44,087 bases of DNA from Azolla pinnata (GCA_037176905.1 JBBBWG010030143.1:6065-50151), one strand, 5' to 3'; counted from the stretch's first letter, positions 25,194 through 35,400 are shown. The notes: a model not told the origin generated them from the sequence alone. Program-made: numbers and translations.

Positions 25194-27095
25194 ATGGTCT
25201 CCGTCAGAGCGACGCTGCTGTTCTTCCTCGCTCTCACCACCACCGCTTCCCTCGTCGTCGTCTTCTTCTACCTGCACGACCACTCCAGCCTCTTCTTGGC
25301 CTCCTCCTCCTCCGCCTTCGCAGCATGCCAGTTCCACATGAATCCGGGCTTTCCAGCTCGGGAGGGGGCAGCAGCATCATCGAGCCCGAATCTCGTCTTC
25401 TTCCGCGGGGATCTGCGATCGGCGGAGTTCGCGTGGAACCATCTGGGCTTGGGATGGGCAAAAGCCCAGCAGCAGCAGCGGCGGCGGCGGCGGGGGCGGC
25501 GGTGGAGGAAGCTCAACATCGCGCTGTTCGTGAAGAAGTGGCCCTTCTCCACATCGAGCCCGGGGGGGCTGGAGAGGCACGCGCTGCTGCTGCACACGCA
25601 GCTCGCGGGGCAAGGCCACACGGTCCACGTCTTCTCGACGGTGGCAATGGCGGAGAAGGGGGAAGCGGCGGCGGACCCGGAGGCGGGGATCCGGGAATGG
25701 GCTGCGAAGGGGCTCTTCCTGCACCTCTTCCCGAGGGCAGACGGGTCGGGGAAGATGGACATCGACGCGGCGTGGGAGGAGTTCGTGGGCCTCAACTCCA
25801 GCCGCCCGTTCGATGTAGTGCACAGCGAGAGCGTGGCGCTGCCGCCCGATCGCGCGCGGATCGTGGGCAAGGCCGCCGTCGTCTCGTGGCACGGGATCTC
25901 GTACGAGATCATCTACTCGGACATCGTGCGCGACCTGACGCGGGCTCCGGGGGAGGCGCGGGCCGCGGACCTGCAGAGGTCGCTCGCGGAGCGCACCGCG
26001 CGCGTGGCCGAGGAGATCAGGTTCTTCCCCAGCTACGCGCACCACGTCGCCACCAGCGATTACGTCGCCGACGTGCTGCGGAGCATCTACCAGATCGCGC
26101 CCGACAACGTGCACACGATCCTCAACGGGGTGGACGAGCTGCGGTTCCAGCCGGATCCCGAGGCCGGCGCGAGGCTGCGAGCGAGCCTGGGATTGAGCCC
26201 ATCCGGTGATAGTGATAGTTCAATAGGAGGAGGAGGAGGAGGAGGAGGAGGAGGAGGAGGGAATCACCCACATCATCAACAGCAGCCTCAACAACGAGAG
26301 CTTGTCCTCGGCGCTGCTGGAAGGCTCGTCAAAGACAAGGGCTACCCGCTGCTCTTCGACGCCTTCTCCGCCATCCTCGCCGAGGCCCCCCGCACCCGCC
26401 TCCTCCTCGCCGGCGATGGCCCCTGGGCCGCCCGCTTCCAGCGCCTCGCCCCCGCCAACGTCTTCCTCCTCGGCTCCCTCTCCCCCTCCGCCCTCGCCGC
26501 CTTCTACAACGCCATCGACGTCTTCGTCAACCCCACGCTCCGCTCGCAAGGGCTCGACCACACGCTGCTCGAGGCCATGCTCTGCGGCAAGCCGCTCCTC
26601 GCCACGCGCTTCGCCAGCATCACCAAGTCCATCATCGTCAAGGGCAGCGGAAAGGGCAAGGGCAAGGGCAAGGGCATCATTGGCAACAGCAATAGCAAGA
26701 AGGGCAAGGGCATCATCATTGGCAACAGCAATGGCAAGGGCAAGGGCATCTTTGGCAACAGCAATGGCAATGGCATTGGCAATGGCATCACCAGCTATGG
26801 CGGCAGCACTGCCGATGATGCTGATGCTGATGCTGATGCTGATGCTGATGCTGATGCTGATGCTGATGATGATGAAGACATTGGCTACACCTTCTCCCCC
26901 ACTTCTGCCCCCGCCTCCCTCACCGACGCCCTCCGCCTCGTGCTCCGCCACCATGCCTCCGGCCTCCTCCGCCGCAAGGGCCAGCTCTGCTTCCGACGTG
27001 CCTCCAAGCTCTTCACCGCCACCCGCATGGCCGCCTCCTACGAACGCCTCTTCCTCTGCATCGCCGACTCCCGCAACTGCCTCTACCCGCCGTAA
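25194..27095 (+). CDS. Family-4-type glycosyltransferase, single-pass membrane, with large low-complexity inserts
   Basis: Intronless, 633 aa, very GC-rich. It resembles plant GT-B proteins of the GT4 kind (the Arabidopsis At1g19710/At1g75420 group, recalled from memory). An N-terminal signal anchor lies at about residues 5-26, which suggests a type II Golgi protein. The N-domain starts near 107 (LNIALFVKKWPFST, then PGGLERHA); FDVVHSESVALP, VSWHGI and VHTILNGVDE follow. The C-domain has GAAGRLVKDKG (about 373) and FVNPTLRSQGLDHTLLEAML, containing the sugar-nucleotide Glu. The end, YERLFLCIADSRNCLYP, is the family tail. Two inserts break the domain. One is a poly-Gly/His/Gln stretch at about 345-368. 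The other is about 80 residues at about 483-562, made of KGKGI..GNSN repeats and an Asp-Ala run. Start is the first ATG in frame, just before the anchor. The substrate is unknown. Confidence 0.88.
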   Translation: MVSVRATLLFFLALTTTASLVVVFFYLHDHSSLFLASSSSAFAACQFHMNPGFPAREGAAASSSPNLVFFRGDLRSAEFAWNHLGLGWAKAQQQQRRRRRGRRWRKLNIALFVKKWPFSTSSPGGLERHALLLHTQLAGQGHTVHVFSTVAMAEKGEAAADPEAGIREWAAKGLFLHLFPRADGSGKMDIDAAWEEFVGLNSSRPFDVVHSESVALPPDRARIVGKAAVVSWHGISYEIIYSDIVRDLTRAPGEARAADLQRSLAERTARVAEEIRFFPSYAHHVATSDYVADVLRSIYQIAPDNVHTILNGVDELRFQPDPEAGARLRASLGLSPSGDSDSSIGGGGGGGGGGGGNHPHHQQQPQQRELVLGAAGRLVKDKGYPLLFDAFSAILAEAPRTRLLLAGDGPWAARFQRLAPANVFLLGSLSPSALAAFYNAIDVFVNPTLRSQGLDHTLLEAMLCGKPLLATRFASITKSIIVKGSGKGKGKGKGIIGNSNSKKGKGIIIGNSNGKGKGIFGNSNGNGIGNGITSYGGSTADDADADADADADADADADDDEDIGYTFSPTSAPASLTDALRLVLRHHASGLLRRKGQLCFRRASKLFTATRMAASYERLFLCIADSRNCLYPP

Positions 27096-27136
27096 ACAAC
27101 CCCAATAACGCATACATTTCTCGCTCTTCCCGCGGA

Positions 27137-27172
<36 letters not shown>

Positions 27173-27671
27173 CTCCCCTCCATTCTACATCCGAACATAC
27201 AACAAAATGCAGCCACTTTCGAAGGGACCTCTTGTCACTCCTTGGACAAATCGAGTTCCTCAAGCATGTGGGGAACACCCGTTAGTATATACCTGATGAG
27301 TCGCATCGGGTATAGTAGGAGTGTCCTCAGATCAAGTAGGAAAGATCGCTCCGACTGACCGACCCATCTCGCTATACAGGAGGCTGCAGTTCATTCTTCT
27401 GGGATGGCCCTCTCTGCGAATGAGGTTGCCGCGGAGTTCATCTCCGGGTGGAGTTCCATCTTTTGGAATCTTGTAACTGTGAATGGATCTGAACAGATTG
27501 CGATAAGAAGAACTTCATTCACTCTTGTGGATGAATCAGCCATCAGTCCCGAGGTTACTGAATAATGACTTCCACCTTGGAGTCAAGTTTTTCACATCGT
27601 TGGGTTCGTATAACTGTGAATGGATGGATCTGAACAAATTTGGAATGGACCTCCATGTTCAGTGCACGATG
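27096..27671. other. Space between convergent glycosyltransferase and PPR gene 2
   Basis: A (CT)n tract at about 27142-27167 follows the glycosyltransferase stop. The phrase AACTGTGAATGGAT recurs at about 27475 and 27612. ACCTGATG at 27291 pairs with a downstream CATCGGGT, a short imperfect hairpin. Presumably overlapping 3' untranslated regions. Confidence 0.5.
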
Positions 27672-29675
27672 CTAAGCATCTGCAAACATGTTACTCATGC
27701 AAACATATCCGGATGCATCGCCATGATCCAGCTCGACCCAATGCTCAAAGACCCATTTCGCCACATTCAGATCAGCCCACCTTCGGCATGAGCCGAGCAG
27801 GACTTGCCACAGTCTTCGGTGATCATCAGAACTTGGAATGGTGCTGATCACACCTATAGCCTTGTCGAAGCATCCCGCTCGGCTCCACAAATCAACCAAG
27901 CTACTGTAATGCTCTACATTTGGAGACAAGGAATAGTCGGCTTTCATGGCATCCAAGCACTTTCGCCCCTCGTCCACTAGACCTGCATAACTACATGCAG
28001 TCAGCAACAAAACAAATGTTACACCATTCGGAACTATCCCATCCGCCATCATCTTAGTGAATGCGTGGAAAACCTTCCTTACATGACCAAGCTGAGTATA
28101 CCCAGCAATAAGTGCATTCCACGAGAGGCTATCCCTTTCCGGAAGGGCTGTGAACATCTCCTGTGCCTTTGGAAGGAACCCGCATTTCGCATACATGTCC
28201 ACCAATGCATTACCGAGCGCAACATTATCTTCCAATAAACCTCTCATAACGATCTCAGCATGTATCTCTCGCCCTTGTTCGGCTGACCCTATTTGCCCAC
28301 TAGCACTCAAAGCCGAAGCAAAGGTGGCGGGGCTCAAGGGAAGGTGCTTATACTGCATTTGTCGGAAACAATCCAAAGCTTCATCGCTACGCCTGTTCTG
28401 TGTGTACCCGGCGATGAGCGCATTCCAGGCAATGGCATCCGGTGTCGGAATCGCATCGAACACTTCCAGTGCTTTTACGAGAGATCCACACTTGGCATAC
28501 ATGTAGACCAGTGCTGTGTGGAGCATGACATCTTCGATTGACAATAACCCTTGCCTCTGGATCTCGGCATGTATTTCCTCGCCTTGCTTGATGAGTCCTT
28601 TGTTGCCACAAGACTTTAGGATGCAGCAAAACGTGACTGCATCGGGATGGACACCTTCATCTTGCATCCTCGTATAGCAATCCAAAGCTTCATCATCCCA
28701 TCCATGCTGGGTATATCCACGCAGCAATGTGGTCCAGGTGACCACATCCCTTCTCTGGAGCGCATCGAATGCTTCCTTCGCTTTTGCAAGCCTACCACAT
28801 TTGACATACATGTCGAGCAGCGAATTGCCGAGAACAATATTGTTCGTAAGCAAACCCCTCTTGCTTATCTCTGCATGTATCTCTTCTCCCATCTCGGCAT
28901 CTCCTTTGCTTCCACACGCTTTCAGAAGGCAAGCAAACGTGACCTCGTTCGGGAACACACCGGCTTCTTCTCGCATCTCGTTGAAACAATCCACGGCTTC
29001 TTTGCCACAACCGGAGTTTGCATAGCCAGCGATCAGAGCATTCCAAGTGACCACATTGCGAACCGGAAGGCGATCGAAGACTTTCCGAGCTTTGTCGAGG
29101 AATCCACATTTGGCATACATATCCACCAACGAGGTGCCAAGAACCACATCATGGTCCAGGAACCCCCTCTGCTCGACAACATCGTGTATCTCTTCGCCAA
29201 GGCCAACTGAGCCGACAGATCCACAGGCCTTCAAAACGCACGAGAATGTGACCACATTTGGTGAGATGCCCTCGTGCTGCCGCATGCACGAGAAGAGGGA
29301 TAGAGCTTCGGTCTCGAGGCCCTTGTGATGAGCATACGAAGAGATCATGGCATTCCATGCGACCACATCTCGGGCGGGGACGAGCTGTCGGAACACTTCC
29401 CGCGCTCTCTCGAATTCGCCGCATCTCGCATACATCCCGATCAAGGAAGTGGTGAGGTGCAAATCCTTCCGGAACAGGCCTGACGCGATGGCCTCCGCAT
29501 GTGCAGCTCTGCCGGCGGGGAGGTCCCTCCGTGCAGCGCAAGCTTTGATGGAGCCTTTGAGAAGAAGGGCGGGGTCAGGAGCGATGGCGGCTTGAGCTTG
29601 GGATTGGGAGCCTCCTCCCCGATGCGATTCCACTGCTTGTGAGGCGGGGGAGCAGACAGGAAGGCAGGTGTCCAT
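27672..29675 (-). CDS. PLS-class pentatricopeptide repeat protein, E1-only C-terminus
   Basis: Intronless, 667 aa. About 17 repeats run from near residue 35 to 600, with typical stretches such as VVAWNAMISSYAHH, LGTSLVDMYAKCGFLDKA, VTWNALIAGYANSG and the recurring GEEIHAEI. The C-terminus has an E1-like motif (WQVLLGSCRRWADLNVAKW) and stops at YVCMSNMFADA, where the E2 motif would begin. Such proteins bind organellar transcripts, usually at editing or processing sites. The first 35 residues are Ser/Ala/Gln-rich and could be a targeting peptide, but without a clear arginine pattern. The start is the ATG in CCATGG context, first in frame. Translating past the stop shows no hidden E2 or DYW. It is convergent with the glycosyltransferase. 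The target RNA is unknown. Confidence 0.92.
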   Translation of the reverse strand: MDTCLPVCSPASQAVESHRGGGSQSQAQAAIAPDPALLLKGSIKACAARRDLPAGRAAHAEAIASGLFRKDLHLTTSLIGMYARCGEFERAREVFRQLVPARDVVAWNAMISSYAHHKGLETEALSLFSCMRQHEGISPNVVTFSCVLKACGSVGSVGLGEEIHDVVEQRGFLDHDVVLGTSLVDMYAKCGFLDKARKVFDRLPVRNVVTWNALIAGYANSGCGKEAVDCFNEMREEAGVFPNEVTFACLLKACGSKGDAEMGEEIHAEISKRGLLTNNIVLGNSLLDMYVKCGRLAKAKEAFDALQRRDVVTWTTLLRGYTQHGWDDEALDCYTRMQDEGVHPDAVTFCCILKSCGNKGLIKQGEEIHAEIQRQGLLSIEDVMLHTALVYMYAKCGSLVKALEVFDAIPTPDAIAWNALIAGYTQNRRSDEALDCFRQMQYKHLPLSPATFASALSASGQIGSAEQGREIHAEIVMRGLLEDNVALGNALVDMYAKCGFLPKAQEMFTALPERDSLSWNALIAGYTQLGHVRKVFHAFTKMMADGIVPNGVTFVLLLTACSYAGLVDEGRKCLDAMKADYSLSPNVEHYSSLVDLWSRAGCFDKAIGVISTIPSSDDHRRLWQVLLGSCRRWADLNVAKWVFEHWVELDHGDASGYVCMSNMFADA

Positions 29676-29773
29676 GGGAGGGCGAGCTTCTGAGCAGGAT
29701 CAGGGACGGCGGGAGCACGGATGGCGATGGCGGAAGCAACAGGAATCAGGGTTTCTGCAGTGTGCCATTTCTC

Positions 29774-29809
29774 CTGGAGATGGAGATGGAGATGGAGATG
29801 GAGATGGAG
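29774..29809. repeat. GGAGAT hexamer repeat upstream of PPR gene 2
   Basis: Five to six tandem GGAGAT/GATGGA units about 100 bp upstream of the PPR gene 2 start codon, in its presumed 5' leader or promoter. Confidence 0.85.
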
Positions 29810-29890
29810 CTCTTGGGCTGCAGATATTTTCTGACATGAACATTTTACAATACATAAATTTCACTTATCTTGGTCCAAATTCAGTTGTTC

Positions 29891-30294
29891 TGGAACACAA
29901 GGAAAAACACAAGGAGATTTAGTAGCCCGATCAGATGTTCTTGTGGAATAGAAGGAAAAACACAAGGAGATTTAGTAGCCCAATCAGATGTTCTTGTGGA
30001 ACAGAAGGAAAAACACAAGGAGATTTAGTAGCCCAATCAAATGTTCTTGTGGAACAGAAGGAAAAACACAAGGAGATTTAGTAGCCCAATCAGATGTTCT
30101 TGTGGAACAGACGGAAAAACACAAGGAGATTTAGTAGCCCAATTAGATGTTCTTGTGGAACAGAAGGAAAAACACAAGGAGATTTAGTAGCCCAATCAAA
30201 TGTTCTTCTAGAATAGAAGGAAAAACACAAGGAGATTTAGTAGCCCAATCAGTTGTTGTTCTGGAACAGAAGGAAAAATGCAAGGAGATTTAGC
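29891..30294. repeat. Minisatellite, 53-bp unit, eight copies
   Basis: AAGGAGATTTAG recurs at 29911, 29964, 30017, 30070, 30123, 30176, 30229 and 30282, an exact 53-bp period. Copies differ by one to a few substitutions; the outer ones are most diverged. The unit is not a multiple of three and carries stops, so it is not coding. It has no spacers, so it is not a CRISPR array. Confidence 0.97.
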
Positions 30295-30628
30295 CCAACA
30301 ACGGTCTGGAAGAACAGTTGCTGGTGGGGACAACGCTAATCTATCAGAGGATGATTCCCAACACCACCGACTGAAAAACTTCGTTTTTTCTGTTCGGATC
30401 GAGCAGCAACAGCCGAGGTCGTGGGTGGATTGGCCTGGAGAAACATGGCACCGAGACCGCGCCCACATTGTCATCACGCCTGAAGAAGAAGAAGAAGACA
30501 ATGATGATGAAAAATTCTCTTGGGCCCTGGAGGTGCTGAATGCAGTGGGAAATTGCCCAAACATTGTCAAATTGCTCGCCAGATTTCAATTTCTCCAAGC
30601 GTTGGAACATGATATGCGTGCTTTTTAA
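30278..30628 (+). CDS. Unidentified 116-codon ORF starting in the last minisatellite unit
   Basis: Open frame with a central acidic run (TPEEEEEDNDDEKF) followed by a leucine-rich stretch (NIVKLLARFQFLQALEHDM). I do not recognise it. Its second half is echoed by a diverged copy just downstream (30650-30880) that has stops in this frame. That suggests a duplicated gene fragment or mobile-element remnant rather than an intact gene. No promoter or splice context is clear. Confidence 0.3.
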   Translation: MQGDLAQQRSGRTVAGGDNANLSEDDSQHHRLKNFVFSVRIEQQQPRSWVDWPGETWHRDRAHIVITPEEEEEDNDDEKFSWALEVLNAVGNCPNIVKLLARFQFLQALEHDMRAF

Positions 30629-30880
30629 GACGATTTGACCCAAAATTGGCCTGGAGAAACATTACACTGAGACCGCAGCATCAAAGCATATCACTCTCTA
30701 CATGCATATTATTGCGCCTTAAGAAGAAGAAGAATGAGAAGAAGATTTCGCTCAGTCTTGAGCTGCCAAATGCAACACGAGACTACCAAAACATTATGAA
30801 ACTGCTCCCCAGATTCGCTTTCTCCGAGTCTCAAAACTTGATATGTGTGCTTGTTAAGACAATTGGACACACAACACAGT
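30432..30880. repeat. Diverged direct duplication containing an unknown coding-like segment
   Basis: TGGCCTGGAGAAACAT occurs at about 30432 and 30649. Downstream, GCC(T/TTA)AAGAAGAAGAAGAA, CAAACATTGTCAAATTGCTC versus CAAAACATTATGAAACTGCTC, and CCAGATTTCAATTTCTCC versus CCAGATTCGCTTTCTCC align in order. Similarity at the protein level (NIVKLLARFQF against NIMKLLPRFAF) suggests that the unit was once coding. Confidence 0.7.
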
Positions 30881-30906
30881 TGAAACGAAAGGATGGAGCT
30901 TGCTAG

Positions 30907-32412
30907 AAGAGAAAATCATGCAGGTTCTGATGGTACATGATAATATAGTTTCCCGAATGTCTATAACAGAATGAATATTTATGACCCCAAAAAGACCAGG
31001 CGCAATTACTGGTCATTGGCAAAATAGAGCAAACGCAAGAAGTTTGATCAGAATACAAGCTCTTGCGAAACACACTGACACGTCGCGTCTGCCAGATAGC
31101 AATGAGTCATCATCACTGCAACGATACGCACGTTGTACATCGATTCTGGTTATCTGGCAATCTTGTCTGCTTGATGCTCTAGAGCTTGACTGAAGCTCCA
31201 AATAATCGATGTTCCGATAAAGATGGATACTGGATTCGATAGGCTTTTGTAGTTAACCTCTAACCGTTAAACCTCAGTATAAGCACGCATCTTGGTATAA
31301 AAAAATCATGCTTTTGATCCTTGTCACAACATCTCCAGATTTGGGCTCTCTTCTGGAGGATGAGAAGGACAAAGGTTTTTGGGGCGTTCTAGCATGCATT
31401 CTGATACGTATGTATGCGAGATGTCGACATCATTTTTGCGTCTAAATTTAGAGAAGGCATACATCAGTCGCACTAGGAAGGGCCACGCTTGAATGTTTGT
31501 TCACTCGTTGATGTCCATGGAAAAAACTCGCCTCCTTTCTATCGTTTACGCATCGATTCATCCACGGTTCCAATTCATCCATGTTTCCATCTCGCTGCTA
31601 TCATCAGATCGGGCTGTAAAAAAACGGGCAGCTCGAAACGTCTGCGTCCGACAGCAATTCAGTACTCGTCACATTCACAAGCCCGAGTCCCACAAACAAG
31701 CATTCATTCAATCGCTAGTTGTCTTCGAGCAGTTATTTTCGCCTTCGTCGACTTGCATAAAGGTGGCTCGATCAGAACGCTCTCGAGGGCTCAATTCCTT
31801 TTGCCTTTTAACATGATCAGAACATGCTCTGTATCCCTTGACTGCTTACCCCTGCCGATATATACGAGCTGAATGTTCCGACCAAGGGAAACAACAGATC
31901 GTAGCCATGATCAGGAACAGCTAGCGAATGAGCCACTATATCGATCGATCGATCAATCGATCGATCGATCAATCTGGCCATGATCATCATTGGCCTAGGA
32001 TTTAGGTACTAGAAAATCACCAATCCCCTCAACAATCAGAAGAAACTTCTGGAGTTTTTGCCCATTTTGCCAGATCTGGAGCAAGCAGAGAAAGAAAGCA
32101 AGCCCAGAAGAAAAGAAAAAAGTCTGGTGTGAATGGACTTAATTCGAAGGACACGCCCTCCGGCTTTCTCATTAATGATGTAATGCTCGCTTTTCTTCGT
32201 CTCTTTTCTACGGAAATAAACAATCTCAGAAACCCGCAGGGAACTGTCTATCCCCTTCCCGAGCTACAGGAATTCGCCCCACCAGATCTTCCTCTCGATT
32301 TCAAGACGGAGTTGCTGCCTCCATCACATGGGAAAGGAAGCCCGAACCGCCCCCCGCCCTCTGCAGATCGAAGCAGCCGCTTGATTCCGCCGGAGGACTC
32401 GAACTCGTCATC
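30907..32412. other. Upstream region of the ABCD transporter
   Basis: No gene recognised. A short GATC/AATC tract lies at about 31943-31974. An open frame of 122 codons starts at 32129 and overlaps the ABCD start in another frame; it could be an upstream ORF if transcription starts that far upstream. Confidence 0.5.
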
Positions 32413-35400
32413 ATGGAGAGAGTTGCGGCCAACCCCAAGAGGTATCGGAACATACGAGAGGAGGGAAAGGGACCGGGGAAAGAAGGCATTTCGATGATTT
32501 TATCGGCTGTTCTAGCTGAATTGTTCCATCGTCTTGATTCTGTGTATGTTTTTCCTTTTTTTTTTTCTGTTTACTGTTGTAACGAGAGCAGGAAGGCGAT
32601 GGTCGTGGCTGCCTCCATATTAGTAGCTGGAGGTGGTCTAGCATATTTGCATTCTTCTTTCAATAGGAAGAAACCGAGATTTTCATCGCCATCTTTGGTT
32701 TCTTCGAAAGCAAGTGAAAATGGTTCCTCATCACAGAAAGTGGTTAGTGACGGAAGAAGCTCCAGTGGAAGGAAGAGTAAAAGATCAGGGATGAAGTCTT
32801 TGAATGCACTTGCGAGCTTATTGATCGCGCAGATGGGAACGAAAGGGATGAGAACTTTGCTTGCTTTAGCAGCCATAGCGGTATTTTCTTTTGAAATGAT
32901 AATAGTTGGATTGTTTGCTTTATTGGTTTTCTCTGTATATGTGGTATGGCTTCTCCTTTGAAAGCGCCAAAAACCTTTTTTTAGATGACTTTACCATGAT
33001 CGTTGTCATTCTTTGTATTGTATGTTTGATCATCTCAAAAGAGAACTAGACTCACAGAACTATTACATCTTTATTGATAATTTATTGAACTGAAATTCAA
33101 GATCCATGGTAGTTTTTGGGTTTTCTGGTTCTATGTTGTATGGTCGATCTTTATAGAACTAAAATTAACTGTGGCCAGTTGTTGAATTCCTATTGCCCGA
33201 TGGGGTATGTCAGAGAATTAGTAGCCTTGATTTTGTGTCGAGACATACACACATGTGGGTTTGGTTCTGGTCTTGATATGGACCTTTCTTATTTCACATT
33301 GTTTTTGAGCACAATAATGCATGGTAGAATGTTCCCCATGCACCAAATGAACAAATTTCTGCTTCTTATCTAGGAAAAGGCAAAGCAGCAAGAATCAATG
33401 AAATCTTAAGTTCTTGTCCTTTCACTGTACCGGAAATCACAAATCAAAATGATGAGCCTTTTACAATATCGAGTGTTACTTCACTCTGATCTCATTCATT
33501 ACCTTGATGAACAAGGGTTGGGAGAGAATGTGTCCTCTCCTGTTCTCATGTGTTCAATTTATGTTTTATTTTGGAACAGAAAGATAAAAGATATGCTCAC
33601 AAAAAATGGTGAAGGAGTATCACAAGAAAGTTTTTTGATGGAAACATATGACTACTTCATCCCATTATTGTTTACTTTCACAACATTCTTGTTGATGTAA
33701 TTCTAAGAACTGAGTGCAACCATTGTAGTTCTTTTTCTTCCACAAATGACAAGACCTGTACAAAGGAAAATCTGCAACGTTTTTGCCCAGTGCTGTTTTA
33801 CTGTATAAGCGCCTTGTCCTCTTGACAACTACATTTGTGTGAATTATGAGATCCAAAATTTGTGTTTTACAGGCATTACGTACAGCTTTGAGTAATAGGC
33901 TGGCAAGAGTTCAAGGTTTCCTCTTCAAGGCTGCATTTCTAAAACGACCTTCAATATTTACTCGGTTGATTATTGAGAATTTATTCCTTTGTTTGGTTCA
34001 GTCTGCTTTATTTTCTACAACAAAGTTTATTACTGGAACACTTAGCCTGCAGTTTCGGAAAATCTTGACAGACCGTATTCACTCTGATTATTTCAAGGTT
34101 TTACTTGGATCATACATGAGGTTTGCAGGTTTTTGTTAATCATGATACTTGACTTCTGAAATCTATTCTTGTCTTTCCAGAACATGACTTTCTACAAGAT
34201 GTCACATGTAGATAGAAGGATAACTAATCCAGAACAGAGGATTGCTAGTGATATACCTAAGTTCTCATCTGAGCTTAGTGAGGTCATTCAGGAAAACCTG
34301 ACAGCGTTCTTTGATGGGATACTCTACACTTGGCGACTGTGTTCATATGCAAGTCCCAAGTATGCAGTGTGGATTTTGGTATCACAGCTTCTCCGATTTC
34401 CTCATCTACGTATTCATTGAACAACTTAATAAAAGCTCTTGTTAATATGCCCTTACGATCTAACATCATATTATCAGGTTTATGTGCTTGGTGCTGGCTT
34501 TGTCACTGGGAGTGTTTCTCCCCCATTTGGAAAATTAATGGCTAAAGAACAACAATTAGAAGGAGATTATAGACAAGTACATGCAAGGCTTCGAGCACAT
34601 TCTGAAAGCATTGCATTCTATGGAGGTCAAGATAGAGAGTCTTCGATTGTTACTCAGCGATTTTGGGCTCTGACAAAGCATCTGAACAATGTATTGCACA
34701 CACAATGGTGGTTTGGCATAATTCAAGACTTCACTTTGAAGTATCTTGGGGCCACTGTTGGAGTTGTTTTAATCATCGAGCCATTCTTTTCTGGAAACCT
34801 AAGACCAGATAATTCAACATTTGGGCGAGCGGAAATGTTGAGTAACATGCGCTATCATACTAGTGTTATCATATCCTTATTTCAAGCCCTTGGGACCTTA
34901 GCCTTCAGCTCACGCAAGTTGCATAGAATCAGGTTTGTTGCTTATTAATGAGCTTGGAAAAGCTGTTTTTAGTTGCAGAAGCTCACATTATCAACTGTTG
35001 CAGCGGTTATGCAGATCGGATTAGGGAGCTGATGCTTGTTGCCAAAGAGATCAGGATAGCAGGAAGCACTCAAGCTAGCCAAAATAATGAAAATGCTGGG
35101 TACTTTGTTGAAGCGAATCATATTGAGTTTAAGGGAGTAAAGGTATATGGGGCAATGCATAATTAATAGTCTGTATTCTCGTATGTGTATTTAGATTTAC
35201 TCATCTAATGATTTAGTTCAGTCCATCTATCTTCGTAGGAAGCCTGTGTTAACTAATATGGATCGGTGCCACCTGAGAAAGAAGGTTTTATTTAAATAAC
35301 AGTTGGGATTCAAGTTCATTAGAGAAAGGCTTGTCTTTTACCCCAGGAATCTATCCTCTTTTACTCAATACTTCAAATATCTAGCATGAAGTTGTTAATA

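Noticed and set aside
25268..27278. Antisense open frames of 214-352 codons, and a 352-codon forward frame, within the glycosyltransferase
   Set aside because: GC-rich coding sequence with three-base repeats leaves shadow frames open; only the frame starting at 25194 carries family motifs.
27291..27312. CTGATGAG resembling a hammerhead ribozyme core
   Set aside because: No CGAAA partner or third stem follows; only a short imperfect hairpin with CATCGGGT.
28150..29541. Forward-strand and other-frame ORFs over PPR gene 2
   Set aside because: Shadows of the minus-strand PPR frame; no independent motif.
29891..30294. CRISPR-like array
   Set aside because: The 53-bp units are contiguous with no unique spacers and the genome is a plant; it is a minisatellite.
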